A stretch of DNA of 64,000 nucleotides from JASHPR01 sp963739645 (GTDB lineage: Bacteria; Actinomycetota; Actinomycetes; Streptosporangiales; Streptosporangiaceae): NCBI GenBank assembly GCA_963739645.1, contig CAVUBM010000101.1:1-64000 (forward strand). The letters are read 5' to 3'. The notes below the pieces were generated by a model that made no database searches, was not told the origin of the DNA, and saw only the letters and a program-made list of their open reading frames with translations. The position numbers and the translations under genes were made by a program. Positions 8,238-16,846 of this stretch are shown here, in pieces (the stretch's first letter is position 1; every line of letters begins with the position of its first letter).

Positions 8238-9724
8238 ATGCCCCGTGGCAAGCACGCACCACAGCACGCAGGCCGGCAGCGTCACGCAGAGCAAGCCCGC
8301 GCCGGGCGAGATCCGGTTCCGGCCAGGCCGCGACGGCGCAGCCGGACGCTACGCTACGGAAGCGCGGCCTTGGCTGTGGCCTTCTCCCTGCTGGCGGGGA
8401 CGACCGCGATGCGAGCCATGGCCAACCACGCAAGCCCCACGGCGTTGTCGGTGCCGAACTGCTCGCGGATGCCCCAGCTGGCCGCCGACACCTCGGTCAC
8501 CCCGGTTACCACCACACCGCTCGGCGCGAACCTCAGCGGTGCCGGCAGCCCTGCGGCGGCGACAGCACAGTTCGGGCACATGCCCATCATCCGCGTCTAT
8601 TACGGCGCGGTGGTACCCTCCCCGCAGCAGTGGAGCACGAGCGCGCTGGGGCTCAATAAATCAGCGGTGGTCGTGAGCTTCCGTCCGCTGCCGAAGGACA
8701 TCCTGTCGGGTGCCGACGACGCTGCGCTGGCGCGCTTCTTCGATGCCGCTCCGAGAGGGCATGCGATTTACTATTCGTATTACATCGAGCCTGAAGCTCT
8801 TATTAAGCAAGGCCAGTTTACCTTCGCCCAGTACAAGGCAGCCTGGACCCACATCGTGGCGATCGCTGATGCGGCGCACAATCCCTATCTCCATTCCACG
8901 CTGATCCTGCAGCACCAAGATGCCCGTCCCGGCGATCAATACAACTTCAGGAATTACCTGCCAGCCGGCGGAGTTATCAGCACTCTCGGCTGGGATGCGT
9001 ACCCAAACGGCACCGATAACGGGCACCCGCAGCCTACTCCGCCCGCCCAGTTCATGGGTCCGGAGGTGGCCGCCTCGAAGAGCGTCGGCCTGCCCTTCGG
9101 CTTCGCCGAGTTCGCTCTCGGCACGCCGACCGACCGGCCGCAGTGGCTGACCGAGGTCGCCAATTACATGCAAAGTAGCGGTGCGCTGTTCGGCACGCTG
9201 TTCGATGCCGGCGGGTTCCCCTGGTCGGTGCTCCAGGACAGCGCATCGATCCAGGCGTGGCGGGCGGCGGTGGCCAGGTCCGTTAGGGGCGCGCCCGTAC
9301 CCGCTCCCCCGAGCACCCCCGCCCCGCCTGCCCCGACGTCGAGCCCGAGCACGCCGGTCCCGGTGCCCAGCCGGTCAGCGCACCCGAGCCCCTCGCCCGC
9401 TACGCGCAGGCTGGTGATCACAGGGCTCACCATCACCCCGCCCACGCTGTCGGTCACCGAGGACACCACGTAAGGATCAGGTTCAGGCTCAACCACGCTG
9501 CTGACGTGTCCATCTGCGTGCTCAACCGTCAGGGTAATGTGGTCCGCGAGCTGGACCGGCCGGATTTGTCCGCCGGATGGGCAGTTCTGCGCTACTACGG
9601 TTACGGTCAGCATCACCGGCTGCTTCCACCTGGGCATTACCAGGTCAGGGTCGTGGCCAGCAACGCTACGGGCAGCGCTACCGCCCAGCTGGCGCTGAGT
9701 CTAAGGCGCCCTGGGAAGAGGTGA
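8238..9724 (+). CDS. Secreted glycoside-hydrolase-like protein with Pro-rich linker and C-terminal beta-sandwich domain (one frameshift)
   Basis: Starts MPRGKHAPQHAG six bases after GGAGAGG, directly under the c-di-AMP riboswitch. A membrane segment or signal lies at about residues 38-58 (YGSAALAVAFSLLAGTTAM). Residues 100-350 look like a TIM-barrel glycosidase of the GH26/GH39 kind: YYSYYIEPE, with a likely acidic residue after strand 4, then LGWDAYPNG, PFGFAEFALG and a late FDAGGFPW. A Pro/Ser/Thr linker follows. The frame stops at 9473, but the next frame continues the expected Ig/FlgD-like domain (VRIRFRLNHAADVSICVLN, then QVRVVASN) to TGA 9724, so one base is lost or gained near 9468. 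Role: probably remodelling of cell-surface glycan under c-di-AMP control. Substrate unknown; the assignment to GH26 is tentative. Confidence 0.7.
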
Positions 9725-9734
9725 CTGCGCATCG

Positions 9735-9771
9735 CCAGGGCGGCCAGGCAGTGGATGCCCTGGCCGCCTGG
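9735..9771 (+). terminator. GC-rich hairpin after the riboswitch-controlled gene
   Basis: CCAGGGCGGCCAGG (9735-9748) pairs with CCTGGCCGCCTGG (9759-9771), one bulge, 10-nt loop, 11 bases after the repaired stop. No U-tract, as is common for actinomycete terminators. Confidence 0.55.
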
Positions 9772-10162
9772 CACTGCCCGCGCTGCTGGCCTGGATACGC
9801 ACCGACCGGCCCGCCAGGAAGAGCCGCTCGACCGACACGCGGGCCGGGTGAGGGAACAAGACAGGAAAGATCTCAGGAGTGCCAGAGCCAGTATTCACGT
9901 GCCGCCGACAAAGGCTCTTGGCGTAACCTCGCTGGCCCACACTAAACGCCCTGACGACTGGCTGAGGTCTTAGCTCGTACGAGGAGCAGCTCAACATCAG
10001 ACGACCTGGCGATGTCGGTGTTACTCTGCCCACATTGAGCGGTACAGTGAAGTGTCGTCTCAGAACGGCTGATTTCGAGCTGACCTGTGACTAGTCGGCG
10101 TAGACGGCAGGTTGCGGACGGGCGCCGGATGGATCACAACGCGAGTCTATAGAGACAGCGCA
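9772..10162. other. No gene seen
   Basis: 390 bases without a supportable reading frame on either strand. Base composition drops toward 50% GC near 10,000-10,160, unlike the flanks. Confidence 0.4.
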
Positions 10163-10423
10163 ATGAGGTTAATGCGTCTCGTAGGGAGCACTATGCGATC
10201 GGCAATCACGAAGAGAATCGCTATTGCAGTTGCAGTTACCGTGGTCGCCGAGTTGACTGACCGTATCCTGGATAGAATGGGCACGACGCAAAAACAAACC
10301 GCTGTTCTTCGCTTCTTCGCTAAGGCAGTAGCCACGTCATCGACTAGAGTCATACTGGCCAAGGCACTTGAGACGATCGGCGACGATGAAGGGTCTCTAA
10401 CTGATTCATATCCAAGCTCGTAA
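10163..10423 (+). CDS. Small hypothetical protein of unusual base composition
   Basis: About 86 residues from ATG 10163 (MRLMRLVGSTMRSAITKRIA), with an in-frame TTG start 51 bases earlier. A central hydrophobic stretch (IAIAVAVTVVAELTDRILD) could be a membrane helix. A second helix, amphipathic and Ala-rich, follows, with an acidic end. The codons use many A/T third positions and the gene is near 50% GC in a region that is otherwise about 70%, which suggests foreign origin. No family recognised, and the ribosome site is weak, so the reading is tentative. Confidence 0.4.
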   Translation: MRLMRLVGSTMRSAITKRIAIAVAVTVVAELTDRILDRMGTTQKQTAVLRFFAKAVATSSTRVILAKALETIGDDEGSLTDSYPSS

Positions 10424-10445
10424 CAGTTACGGCTGATTCTCTAAA

Positions 10446-12021
10446 CTAGTAGGCCCCGGAGCCACGCCTGACCGCTGACCAGGTCTTCCACAGGATCTGC
10501 AGGTCAAGCAGGAACGACCAATTCTCCACGTAACGGAGGTCAAGCCGGACCGATTCCTCCCAGGACAGGTCAGCGCGGCCGTTGACCTGCCACAGATCCG
10601 GTGAGACCGGGCCGGACCACCAGCCTGCGCCGGACATGGTCACGGTACAGCGCCGCCTCCTCCGGCAAGGCCGGCCGTGGCCCTACGAGTGACATATCAC
10701 CACGCAGCACATTGAGCAACTGCGGCAGCTCATCCACTGACCAGCGCCGCAGCCATGTGCCGACGCGCGTCACGCGCGGGTCGTTACGGATCTTGAAAAG
10801 CACGGCATCGGTCTCGTTGATCGCCTCTAGCTGATTCTTTTGCGCCTCGGCGTTGGGCACCATCGTCCGGAACTTGTACAGGGTGAAGAACTTGCCGTCC
10901 TGGCCTACCCTCACCTGCCGAAACAGCGCCGCTCCCCCATCAGACCTGCGGATGATGACCGACACGATTACGAATAGCGGGCTCAGGAGCAGCAGCGCCG
11001 ACGCGGCAACCACCCGGTCGAATGCCGTCTTGATGAGCCGCCGTGTTCCGGAGAACTCCGGATGGTCCATGTGCAGCAACGGCAGCCCGGCCACGGGCCT
11101 GATTGTGGTGCGTGGTCCTGCGACGTCGAGGAGAGCAGCCGCCACACATAGGTCCGTGCCCGTCTTCTCGAGTTCCCAGGCGAGATCGCGCAGTCGCACC
11201 CCGCTCATCTCCGGGCACGCGAGCACGGCCACGGTGTCGGCCTGGAACCGCTGCACCGCATCGGCCACAGCGCCGAGCCCGGCGGTGGCAGGGACTCCCG
11301 CGATCTCGTTGCTGTCCGGCGCAGGGCCAGCCAGGCACGCTGCCACTACAGATAGGCCGTGGTAAGTCTCTCTGCGCAACTCGGCCGCGAGATCAGCTAC
11401 CACGGATGCGTGCCCGACGGCCACGACCCTGCGTAGGCACCGGCCTCGGCTTCGGAGCTTGTGCAGCCTCTTGCGCAACGCGTAACGGCCGAACAGGTCA
11501 AAGACCGTAGCGGACGGCAGCGCGACAACCACGTAGCCGCGTGCAAGGTCGGTTCTTGTGGCGTAGGCCAGGATGGCGACAGCAGCGGTGAGGCATAGGC
11601 CGGCATTGACTATCTTGCGGAACTCATCTGAGCCGACACCAATGAACCGAGAGTCGTACCCCCCGGACAGCGCCACGCAAGGCAGCCAGATCAGGGGCAG
11701 GAGCAGGCTGAGGAGGAGATATGCACCATAGGCATGACCGCGGCTATCAAAGCGGATCTCGTAAGCTAGGAGACCACCGGCCAGGGCGCATCCGCAGTCT
11801 ACGAGCCCGGCCAGTCGGCGATAGGCAACCGTCCAAGCGGCAGGATCACGCGCGGCAGACAGCGACGCGGTCCTCGCCCGTGCCGGATGAGTGCCAACTG
11901 CTGTCCGTCCGGCCAAGTGTTCACCCCGCCCCACCGCCAGGCGCCGTTTGCCCCGGCGACACCCTAGATCCACCTGCTCGTTACGTTGACATGACGCATG
12001 AGCTGAATGGGCGGTTGACAC
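10446..12021 (-). CDS. Exopolysaccharide polyprenyl-phosphate sugar-1-phosphate transferase (one frameshift)
   Basis: WbaP/CpsE-type initiating transferase. It moves a sugar-1-phosphate from a nucleotide sugar to undecaprenyl phosphate at the membrane. N-terminal membrane helices (about residues 70-160) and a CoA-binding-like domain (VVAVGHASVVADLAAELRR) precede the catalytic PF02397 domain. In that domain are KTAFDRVVAASALLLLSPL, FRQVRVGQDGKFFTLYKFRT, LRRWSVDELPQLLNVLRGDM and SLVGPRP. The main frame ends wrongly at VRPGLTGSVAG; removing one T near 10597 restores LTG-LWQVNGRADLSWEE and the family C-terminus to the stop at 10446. The start (GTG 12021) is uncertain because the first 60 residues are not conserved-looking. 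Together with the downstream GT genes it suggests assembly of a surface glycan. Confidence 0.8.
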
Positions 12022-12163
12022 AAACTTGAGACAAGCTGAATATTTTAGGGCTTATCCTACTGAAATTATCGGTTAACCAGGGATTTAGTGGGCCTGGGAG
12101 AATAAGAAGGGCATCGGGCTGCCACAAGGAGGGCAAGCGGCCGCGAGGAACTTCTGCTAGCTG

Positions 12164-12907
12164 CTAGCCGGACCGACGCGCCACGTGCAGGGCCACCACG
12201 CCCAGGGTCAGGTTCCGCCAGCGCACCGACCGCCATCCGGCGGCGGCGATCCGCCGCGCGAGTTCCGCCTGGGCGGGCCAGTCCGCGATCGACTCGGCCA
12301 GATAGCTGTACGCCCCGGCATTGCGCGACAGCCGCGCCGCGACCGCGGGCAGCATGGCCGCCAGGTACCTGGAGTAGACCGCGTCCAGGCGCCGGTCCCG
12401 CAGATGGCTGAACTCGCAGATCACCAGCCTGCCGCCGGGCTTGGTGACCCGCAGCATCTCGGCCAGGCAGGCATCAGTGTCGGTCACGTTACGCAGGCCG
12501 AACGAGATCGTCACCGCGTCGAAGGACCGATCGCCGAACGGGATGGCCAGGGCGTCTCCGGCCACGAAGCTGACTGTCGCCGTGGGGCTGCGGCCCGCGG
12601 ACCCCTGCTGGCCGGCCCGCTGTCTGTCCGCACGGGACTTGCCCGCACGGAGCATGCCCAGCGAGAAGTCACACGCCACAACCTGGGCCCCGGCCTGGGC
12701 GAAGGCCCGCGACGACGTGCCGGTGCCCGCGGCCAGATCAAGGACCCGCTCGCCCGCGCCAGCCCCGACGGCCCGGGCGACGATGTGCCGCCAGCGCCGG
12801 TCCTGGCCCAGCGACAGCACATCGTTCAGCAGGTCATAGCGCTCGGCGAGGCCGTCGAACATCGCGGCGACATCGCCGGGGCTCTTGTCCAGCCCGGCCC
12901 GGGTCAT
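12164..12907 (-). CDS. menG: Demethylmenaquinone methyltransferase
   Basis: 247 residues. Catalyses the SAM-dependent C-methylation that finishes menaquinone. Motifs: DVAAMFDGLAERYDLLNDVL and LGQDRRWRH of the UbiE/MenG family at the N-terminus, then VLDLAAGTGTSSRAFAQAG (SAM-binding loop I), DALAIPFGDRSFDAVTISFG (acidic loop and motif II), LRNVTDTDACLAEMLRVTKP (motif III) and the final NLTLGVVALHVARR. Length is about 15 residues above usual because of a small Ala/Gly/Arg insertion near residue 100. Lies 30 bases after the S9 peptidase gene, same strand, so possibly co-transcribed. Confidence 0.93.
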   Translation of the reverse strand: MTRAGLDKSPGDVAAMFDGLAERYDLLNDVLSLGQDRRWRHIVARAVGAGAGERVLDLAAGTGTSSRAFAQAGAQVVACDFSLGMLRAGKSRADRQRAGQQGSAGRSPTATVSFVAGDALAIPFGDRSFDAVTISFGLRNVTDTDACLAEMLRVTKPGGRLVICEFSHLRDRRLDAVYSRYLAAMLPAVAARLSRNAGAYSYLAESIADWPAQAELARRIAAAGWRSVRWRNLTLGVVALHVARRSG

Positions 12908-12937
12908 CTGCTCATCCTGGCCGCAGTCATGAAGCGG

Positions 12938-15007
12938 TCATAGCAGCTCAGGCCGCTGCCACGGCTCGCCGAGCAGGTGCTGGGCGAGGAAGGCGAGCAC
13001 GGTCTCGTACCAGACGATCGCGTGGCCGGGCTTCAGGATCCAGTGGTTCTCGTCCGGGAAGTACAGGTACTTGACGTCCTTGGCCTGGCCCTGGAGGTCC
13101 CACCACAGGCGCAGCGCCTCGCCCACAGGCACCCGGTAGTCCTTGTCGCCGTGAATGACCAGCATCGGCGTGCTGATCTGCTCAGCATGGCGGCTCGGCG
13201 AGTTGGCCAGGTAGCGCTCGGGCTGGCTCATGGGATGGCCGAAGATCTTCCGCCAGTAGGAGGGTGCGTCTGTGGTGCCGGAAAACTGGCTCAGGTCCCA
13301 GAGCCCGGCGTGGCTCACGATCGCCAGGAACCGGTCGGTGTGCCCGGCCATCCAGTTGGCCATGTAGCCGCCGAAGGACCCGCCCATCATGGCGGTGCGC
13401 GCCTGGTCGATGTCGGCCCGCGCCACCGCCGCGTCGGTGATCGCCATCAGGTCGGTGTAGGGCCGGCCGCCCCACTGGTTATGACCACGCGCGACAAAGT
13501 CCTCGCCGTACCCCGTGGACAGGGCCGGGTCGGGCAGCAGGACCGCATAGCCTCGGGCCGCCATCAGCCATGGGTTCCACCGCCAGGACCATGCGTTCCA
13601 GCTCATCATCGGGCCGCCGTGGGCCCAGAGCACCAGGGGCGAGGGCTCGGCCTCGCTGGCGGTGCCCGGCAGCACCAGCCAAGCCCGGATCCTGGCCCCG
13701 TCGTCGGCGGTGGCCTCGATCTCCTCCAGCCGGCCCGGCAGCTCCACCGACGATCCCGGGCTGGCCAGCCGCTGCGGCTGGCTGCCCGCAGCGGTGAGAT
13801 CCAGCCGTACCGGGGTCGGCGGCTCGTCGATCGCGGAGCGCAGCGCGTAGAGCGCCTGGCCGTCGGGCGCCGGGCACAGGTGGTCGTACGCGCCATCGTC
13901 CGTGGTCACCCGGCTCACCTCGCCGGTGGCCAGGTCGGCGCGGAACACGGGCCGCCGGCCCTGGTCGTCGGCGGTGAAGTAGACCGAGCCGGAATCAGGG
14001 GCCCAGGCCGCCTCGAGCGGGCGCCGGTCCAGGTCCCCGAGCAGGTCCCGGGGGCCGCCGCTGCCTTCCGGGCCGCCGCTATCAAGCCCGGTGACCACCA
14101 GGGTGACGGGGCCGGGCACCTCGTAACTGTCGTGGGCCGTCTGAATGCTGGCCACCAGGCGGCCGTCAGGCGAGATCATCGGGCTCTCGAAGTCGACGCC
14201 GGGCGCCGAGAGCAGGACCCGCCGGTCTCCCGTCGCCATGTCGATGACCTGGATCTCGTCCGTCGGGTTGCCGGTCTCGTCCCACACCCTCCAGGTCGTG
14301 ACCGCGAGCCCGCCGTCCGGGGCGACCTCGAACGAGCATTCGTCGAGCGCCCGGCCCGGGTCCGGCGTGAGGTCGCGGAGCTGCGGCACGGCCTCATCAG
14401 ACACAGTGATCTCCGCGGCGAACAGGCGCGGCGCAGCGGGGCCGAGGTCGTGATCCCAGTACCGGAGCGCGCCCGACTCATACAGGATGGCCGTCACGCC
14501 AGCGTCCTTGCGCGCCTTCCTGCGCTTGGCGTCTTCGTCGGCCCCGCTGGTGCCGGGCAGCGCGGGTGAGGCCAGGACGATCGTGCCGGTGTCGTCAGCG
14601 GCGGCGATGCCGGCGACACCGCCGGGCAGGGCAGCGATCCTGCGGGCCTCGCCGCCTCCCGCGGGCAGCAGCCATAGCCCCGGCTGGTCCTGATCCTGCG
14701 CGGCCCCGTCCTGGCCGGCCTCCCCGTCGTCAGGCCCCGGTGGCGGCCCTGGCCGCTTGGAGACGAACAGCAGCGAGCCGTCCGGCAGGAATTCAGGGCC
14801 GCCCTCGCCCTCGGCGCTCCGGGTCAGCCGGACTGGTGGTGGTCCGCCAGCGGTCGTGGAGATCCGGAAGATGCTGGTGACGCACTTCGCTGGCTCGCCG
14901 CTGACGTTCTGCACCGCAGCCGCCAGCCAGGACCCGTCCGGCGACAGCCGCAGCGCGGTCACGCGGGGCAGGGCCACGAAGTCGGCAAGGTTCTGGAAGG
15001 TCGTCAC
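12938..15007 (-). CDS. S9-family prolyl oligopeptidase-like serine peptidase
   Basis: About 689 residues from GTG 15007 (VTTFQNLADFVALPRVTALR). This start is chosen because GAGGAGAG ends three bases before it; an in-frame ATG seven codons earlier lacks a ribosome site. An N-terminal seven-bladed WD40-like propeller (repeated LSPDGSWLAAA, SPDGRLVASI and APDGQALYAL turns) is followed by an alpha/beta-hydrolase domain from about residue 420. The catalytic triad is readable: Ser544 in GGSFGGYMAN, Asp623 in HGDKDYRVP, His655 in PDENHWI. The overall plan is acylaminoacyl-peptidase/DAP type. No signal peptide, so cytoplasmic. Intact over 2 kb. Confidence 0.9.
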   Translation of the reverse strand: MTTFQNLADFVALPRVTALRLSPDGSWLAAAVQNVSGEPAKCVTSIFRISTTAGGPPPVRLTRSAEGEGGPEFLPDGSLLFVSKRPGPPPGPDDGEAGQDGAAQDQDQPGLWLLPAGGGEARRIAALPGGVAGIAAADDTGTIVLASPALPGTSGADEDAKRRKARKDAGVTAILYESGALRYWDHDLGPAAPRLFAAEITVSDEAVPQLRDLTPDPGRALDECSFEVAPDGGLAVTTWRVWDETGNPTDEIQVIDMATGDRRVLLSAPGVDFESPMISPDGRLVASIQTAHDSYEVPGPVTLVVTGLDSGGPEGSGGPRDLLGDLDRRPLEAAWAPDSGSVYFTADDQGRRPVFRADLATGEVSRVTTDDGAYDHLCPAPDGQALYALRSAIDEPPTPVRLDLTAAGSQPQRLASPGSSVELPGRLEEIEATADDGARIRAWLVLPGTASEAEPSPLVLWAHGGPMMSWNAWSWRWNPWLMAARGYAVLLPDPALSTGYGEDFVARGHNQWGGRPYTDLMAITDAAVARADIDQARTAMMGGSFGGYMANWMAGHTDRFLAIVSHAGLWDLSQFSGTTDAPSYWRKIFGHPMSQPERYLANSPSRHAEQISTPMLVIHGDKDYRVPVGEALRLWWDLQGQAKDVKYLYFPDENHWILKPGHAIVWYETVLAFLAQHLLGEPWQRPELL

Positions 15008-15166
15008 GGGCTCTCCTCGTGCAGGCATGTCAACCGGACCATACCTCCCACCCCACGCGACACCCCCGCCCGCCCTCGGCCCGGCACGGTGCCCCCGGCC
15101 CGGCGTGGTGCCTGGAACCCGGCAGGCCGCACCCGCGGTGGGCCGGGAGCAACGCGCAGGAGGGCT

Positions 15167-16516
15167 TCAGCCGACCCCGGCGTACTGGCGGACCGCGGCG
15201 AGGATCCGCCGGTATGCGGAACTCAGCTCGTCCTCGAACGGCGCGGTCAGCTCGGCCACGCGGGCCAGCGATTCGCGCGACACCACCCGCAGCATGGCGT
15301 CGAACAGGCACCACGACAAGGAGTCAAGGGCCGCGCGTATGGTCGCGGGATCCGTGGTGGCCGCGCAGGCGTCCTGCAGGGCCAGCAGCGCGGTGTCGGG
15401 TTCCGGCCCGGGCGCGAACGCCGCGGCGAACGTATCGGTCACCCGGCCCGGCACCTGATCCGCGCAGGCGGCCTCGAAGCTGTTCAGCAGCGGGCTCACC
15501 TCGCCCGCCGTCCTGGGGTCGTACAGACCGGGGAACGCCGCGCTCTCGTAGCCGGGGTCGTAGCCGCTGAAGTAGACCGGCGCCTGCGACCCGGTCTCGG
15601 CCAGCACGCCAAGGGCCAGGTCGAGAAGTCCGATCGGCCAGCCCAGGTCCGTGATCGCGTGCACCCAGAGGCTGCCGCGGGAGGCACCGAGCCCGGTGCG
15701 CAGCAGCAGTTGCGCGGACTCCAGGGCCGACTGTGCGTAGAACATGATGTCCGCGGCGTGCAGCCGGATCACGCCGTCCTCACACCAGCCGAGCAGCTTG
15801 GCGTAAATGATCGAGTTGTCGACCACGTGCGTGAACCTGGCGGCCGAGTAGCGGGCCGTGCCCCGGGCGGCCGCGCTGGCCATCAGCCATTCGGCCGCCC
15901 GCTTGGAGGCCGTGTACACCTCACGCGAGTAGGGGCGCAGGGCCTTGCCGGTCGAAGCGGACACGACCTGCGGAACGCCGAACTCCTCGGCCGCGGAGAT
16001 CACGTGGCCGGTGCCGAGCACGTTGGTGCTCACCGTGCAGTGCACATCGCGCTCGGCCAGGCCCGGATCGCGCTGCGCGGCCAGGTGGAACACCACGTCC
16101 GGCCGGACCTCGTCGAAGATGGCCGCGAGACGGCATCGATCCCTGATGTCGCCGTGGACGTACTCCGCCCCGGCCAGGCGTGGCCATCTGTCGGTCACCC
16201 CCCGGCTCACGCTGACCAGCCTGCGCGGGCCGCAGCCGGCGACCTGCGCGATCAGCGACGAGCCGATGCATCCGGTTCCGCCGGTGACGAGCACCGTCGT
16301 CCCGCCGAGCCAGTCGTTGAGCTCGGCCTCGGGCACCGCGATACCCCGCTGCCGCAGTCCGAGGAATCTCGCGCGTTCCTCGACCGCGTCGGGCCTGGCG
16401 GCAAGCAGCGCCTGGGTCAGGCTGCGCAGCTCCCCGAGCGTCCCGTCCTCAAGGTTGCGCTGCCCCGCAGGGGCCGCCGCACGCATCTCCGAGATGATCT
16501 CCGAAACGGTCGCCAC
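15167..16516 (-). CDS. NAD(P)-dependent nucleotide-sugar epimerase/dehydratase-like protein
   Basis: 449 residues, extended SDR fold. The cofactor loop is VLVTGGTGCIGSSLIAQVAG at about residues 73-92. The order is of the CapD/polysaccharide-biosynthesis type: DIRDRCRLAAIFDEVRPDVV with FHLAAQRDPGLAE, a long-loop VSASTGKALRPYSREVY and the YTASKRAAEW active-site Tyr and Lys. The N-terminal 70 residues and C-terminal 150 residues are not part of the core and I do not recognise them; a helical C-terminal domain is likely. Divergent from the GT2 operon at 16847, which suggests a role in making an activated or modified sugar for that glycan. Confidence 0.75.
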   Translation of the reverse strand: MATVSEIISEMRAAAPAGQRNLEDGTLGELRSLTQALLAARPDAVEERARFLGLRQRGIAVPEAELNDWLGGTTVLVTGGTGCIGSSLIAQVAGCGPRRLVSVSRGVTDRWPRLAGAEYVHGDIRDRCRLAAIFDEVRPDVVFHLAAQRDPGLAERDVHCTVSTNVLGTGHVISAAEEFGVPQVVSASTGKALRPYSREVYTASKRAAEWLMASAAARGTARYSAARFTHVVDNSIIYAKLLGWCEDGVIRLHAADIMFYAQSALESAQLLLRTGLGASRGSLWVHAITDLGWPIGLLDLALGVLAETGSQAPVYFSGYDPGYESAAFPGLYDPRTAGEVSPLLNSFEAACADQVPGRVTDTFAAAFAPGPEPDTALLALQDACAATTDPATIRAALDSLSWCLFDAMLRVVSRESLARVAELTAPFEDELSSAYRRILAAVRQYAGVG

Positions 16517-16846
16517 AGCCGACTTGCGCCCCTCCTCCGCTTATCCGGATTGTCCAGGGTTGTATTAGACAAGTCGGGACATGCGGGTGGGTCAGCCGAC
16601 CTGCGACTGCCACAGGGTGCCAGACATGGCTGCTGTTATGCAGGCATAACACTATTTTTTTAAGCTACTGTGCCCACGAGGAGATGGCATGACGTCCCGC
16701 AGGGGGGTCATGCGGCGCAATACGGTCGTTTCGCACCCGCGCCCGCCTACATCTCTCTACGCTCTGGTGTAACACCTGCCGGTACGTGGCGTGCCGTAAC
16801 GATGGCCCGGTCCTGGCCGGCTTCTTGGGGATCAAGGGGAGCTGGA
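16517..16846. other. Divergent intergenic region between epimerase-like gene and GT operon
   Basis: 330 bases, no gene. Locally AT-rich with a perfect inverted repeat and T-tract at 16635-16661 (separate entry). It must hold the promoters for both directions. Confidence 0.5.
16635..16661 (+). promoter_or_regulatory. Inverted repeat followed by T7 run
   Basis: GTTATGC-AG-GCATAAC (perfect 7-bp arms, 16635-16650), then ACTA and seven T. Shape fits either a protein operator or a small intrinsic terminator/attenuator in the leader of the GT operon. The very short loop favours an operator. Confidence 0.4.

Noticed and set aside
11721..12029. Plus-strand ORF overlapping the sugar-transferase start
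   Set aside because: Antisense shadow without a ribosome site or domain.
12977..14569. Long open frame antisense to the S9 peptidase (530 codons)
   Set aside because: Shadow of GC-rich coding DNA; no domain, and the opposite strand has a complete catalytic triad.
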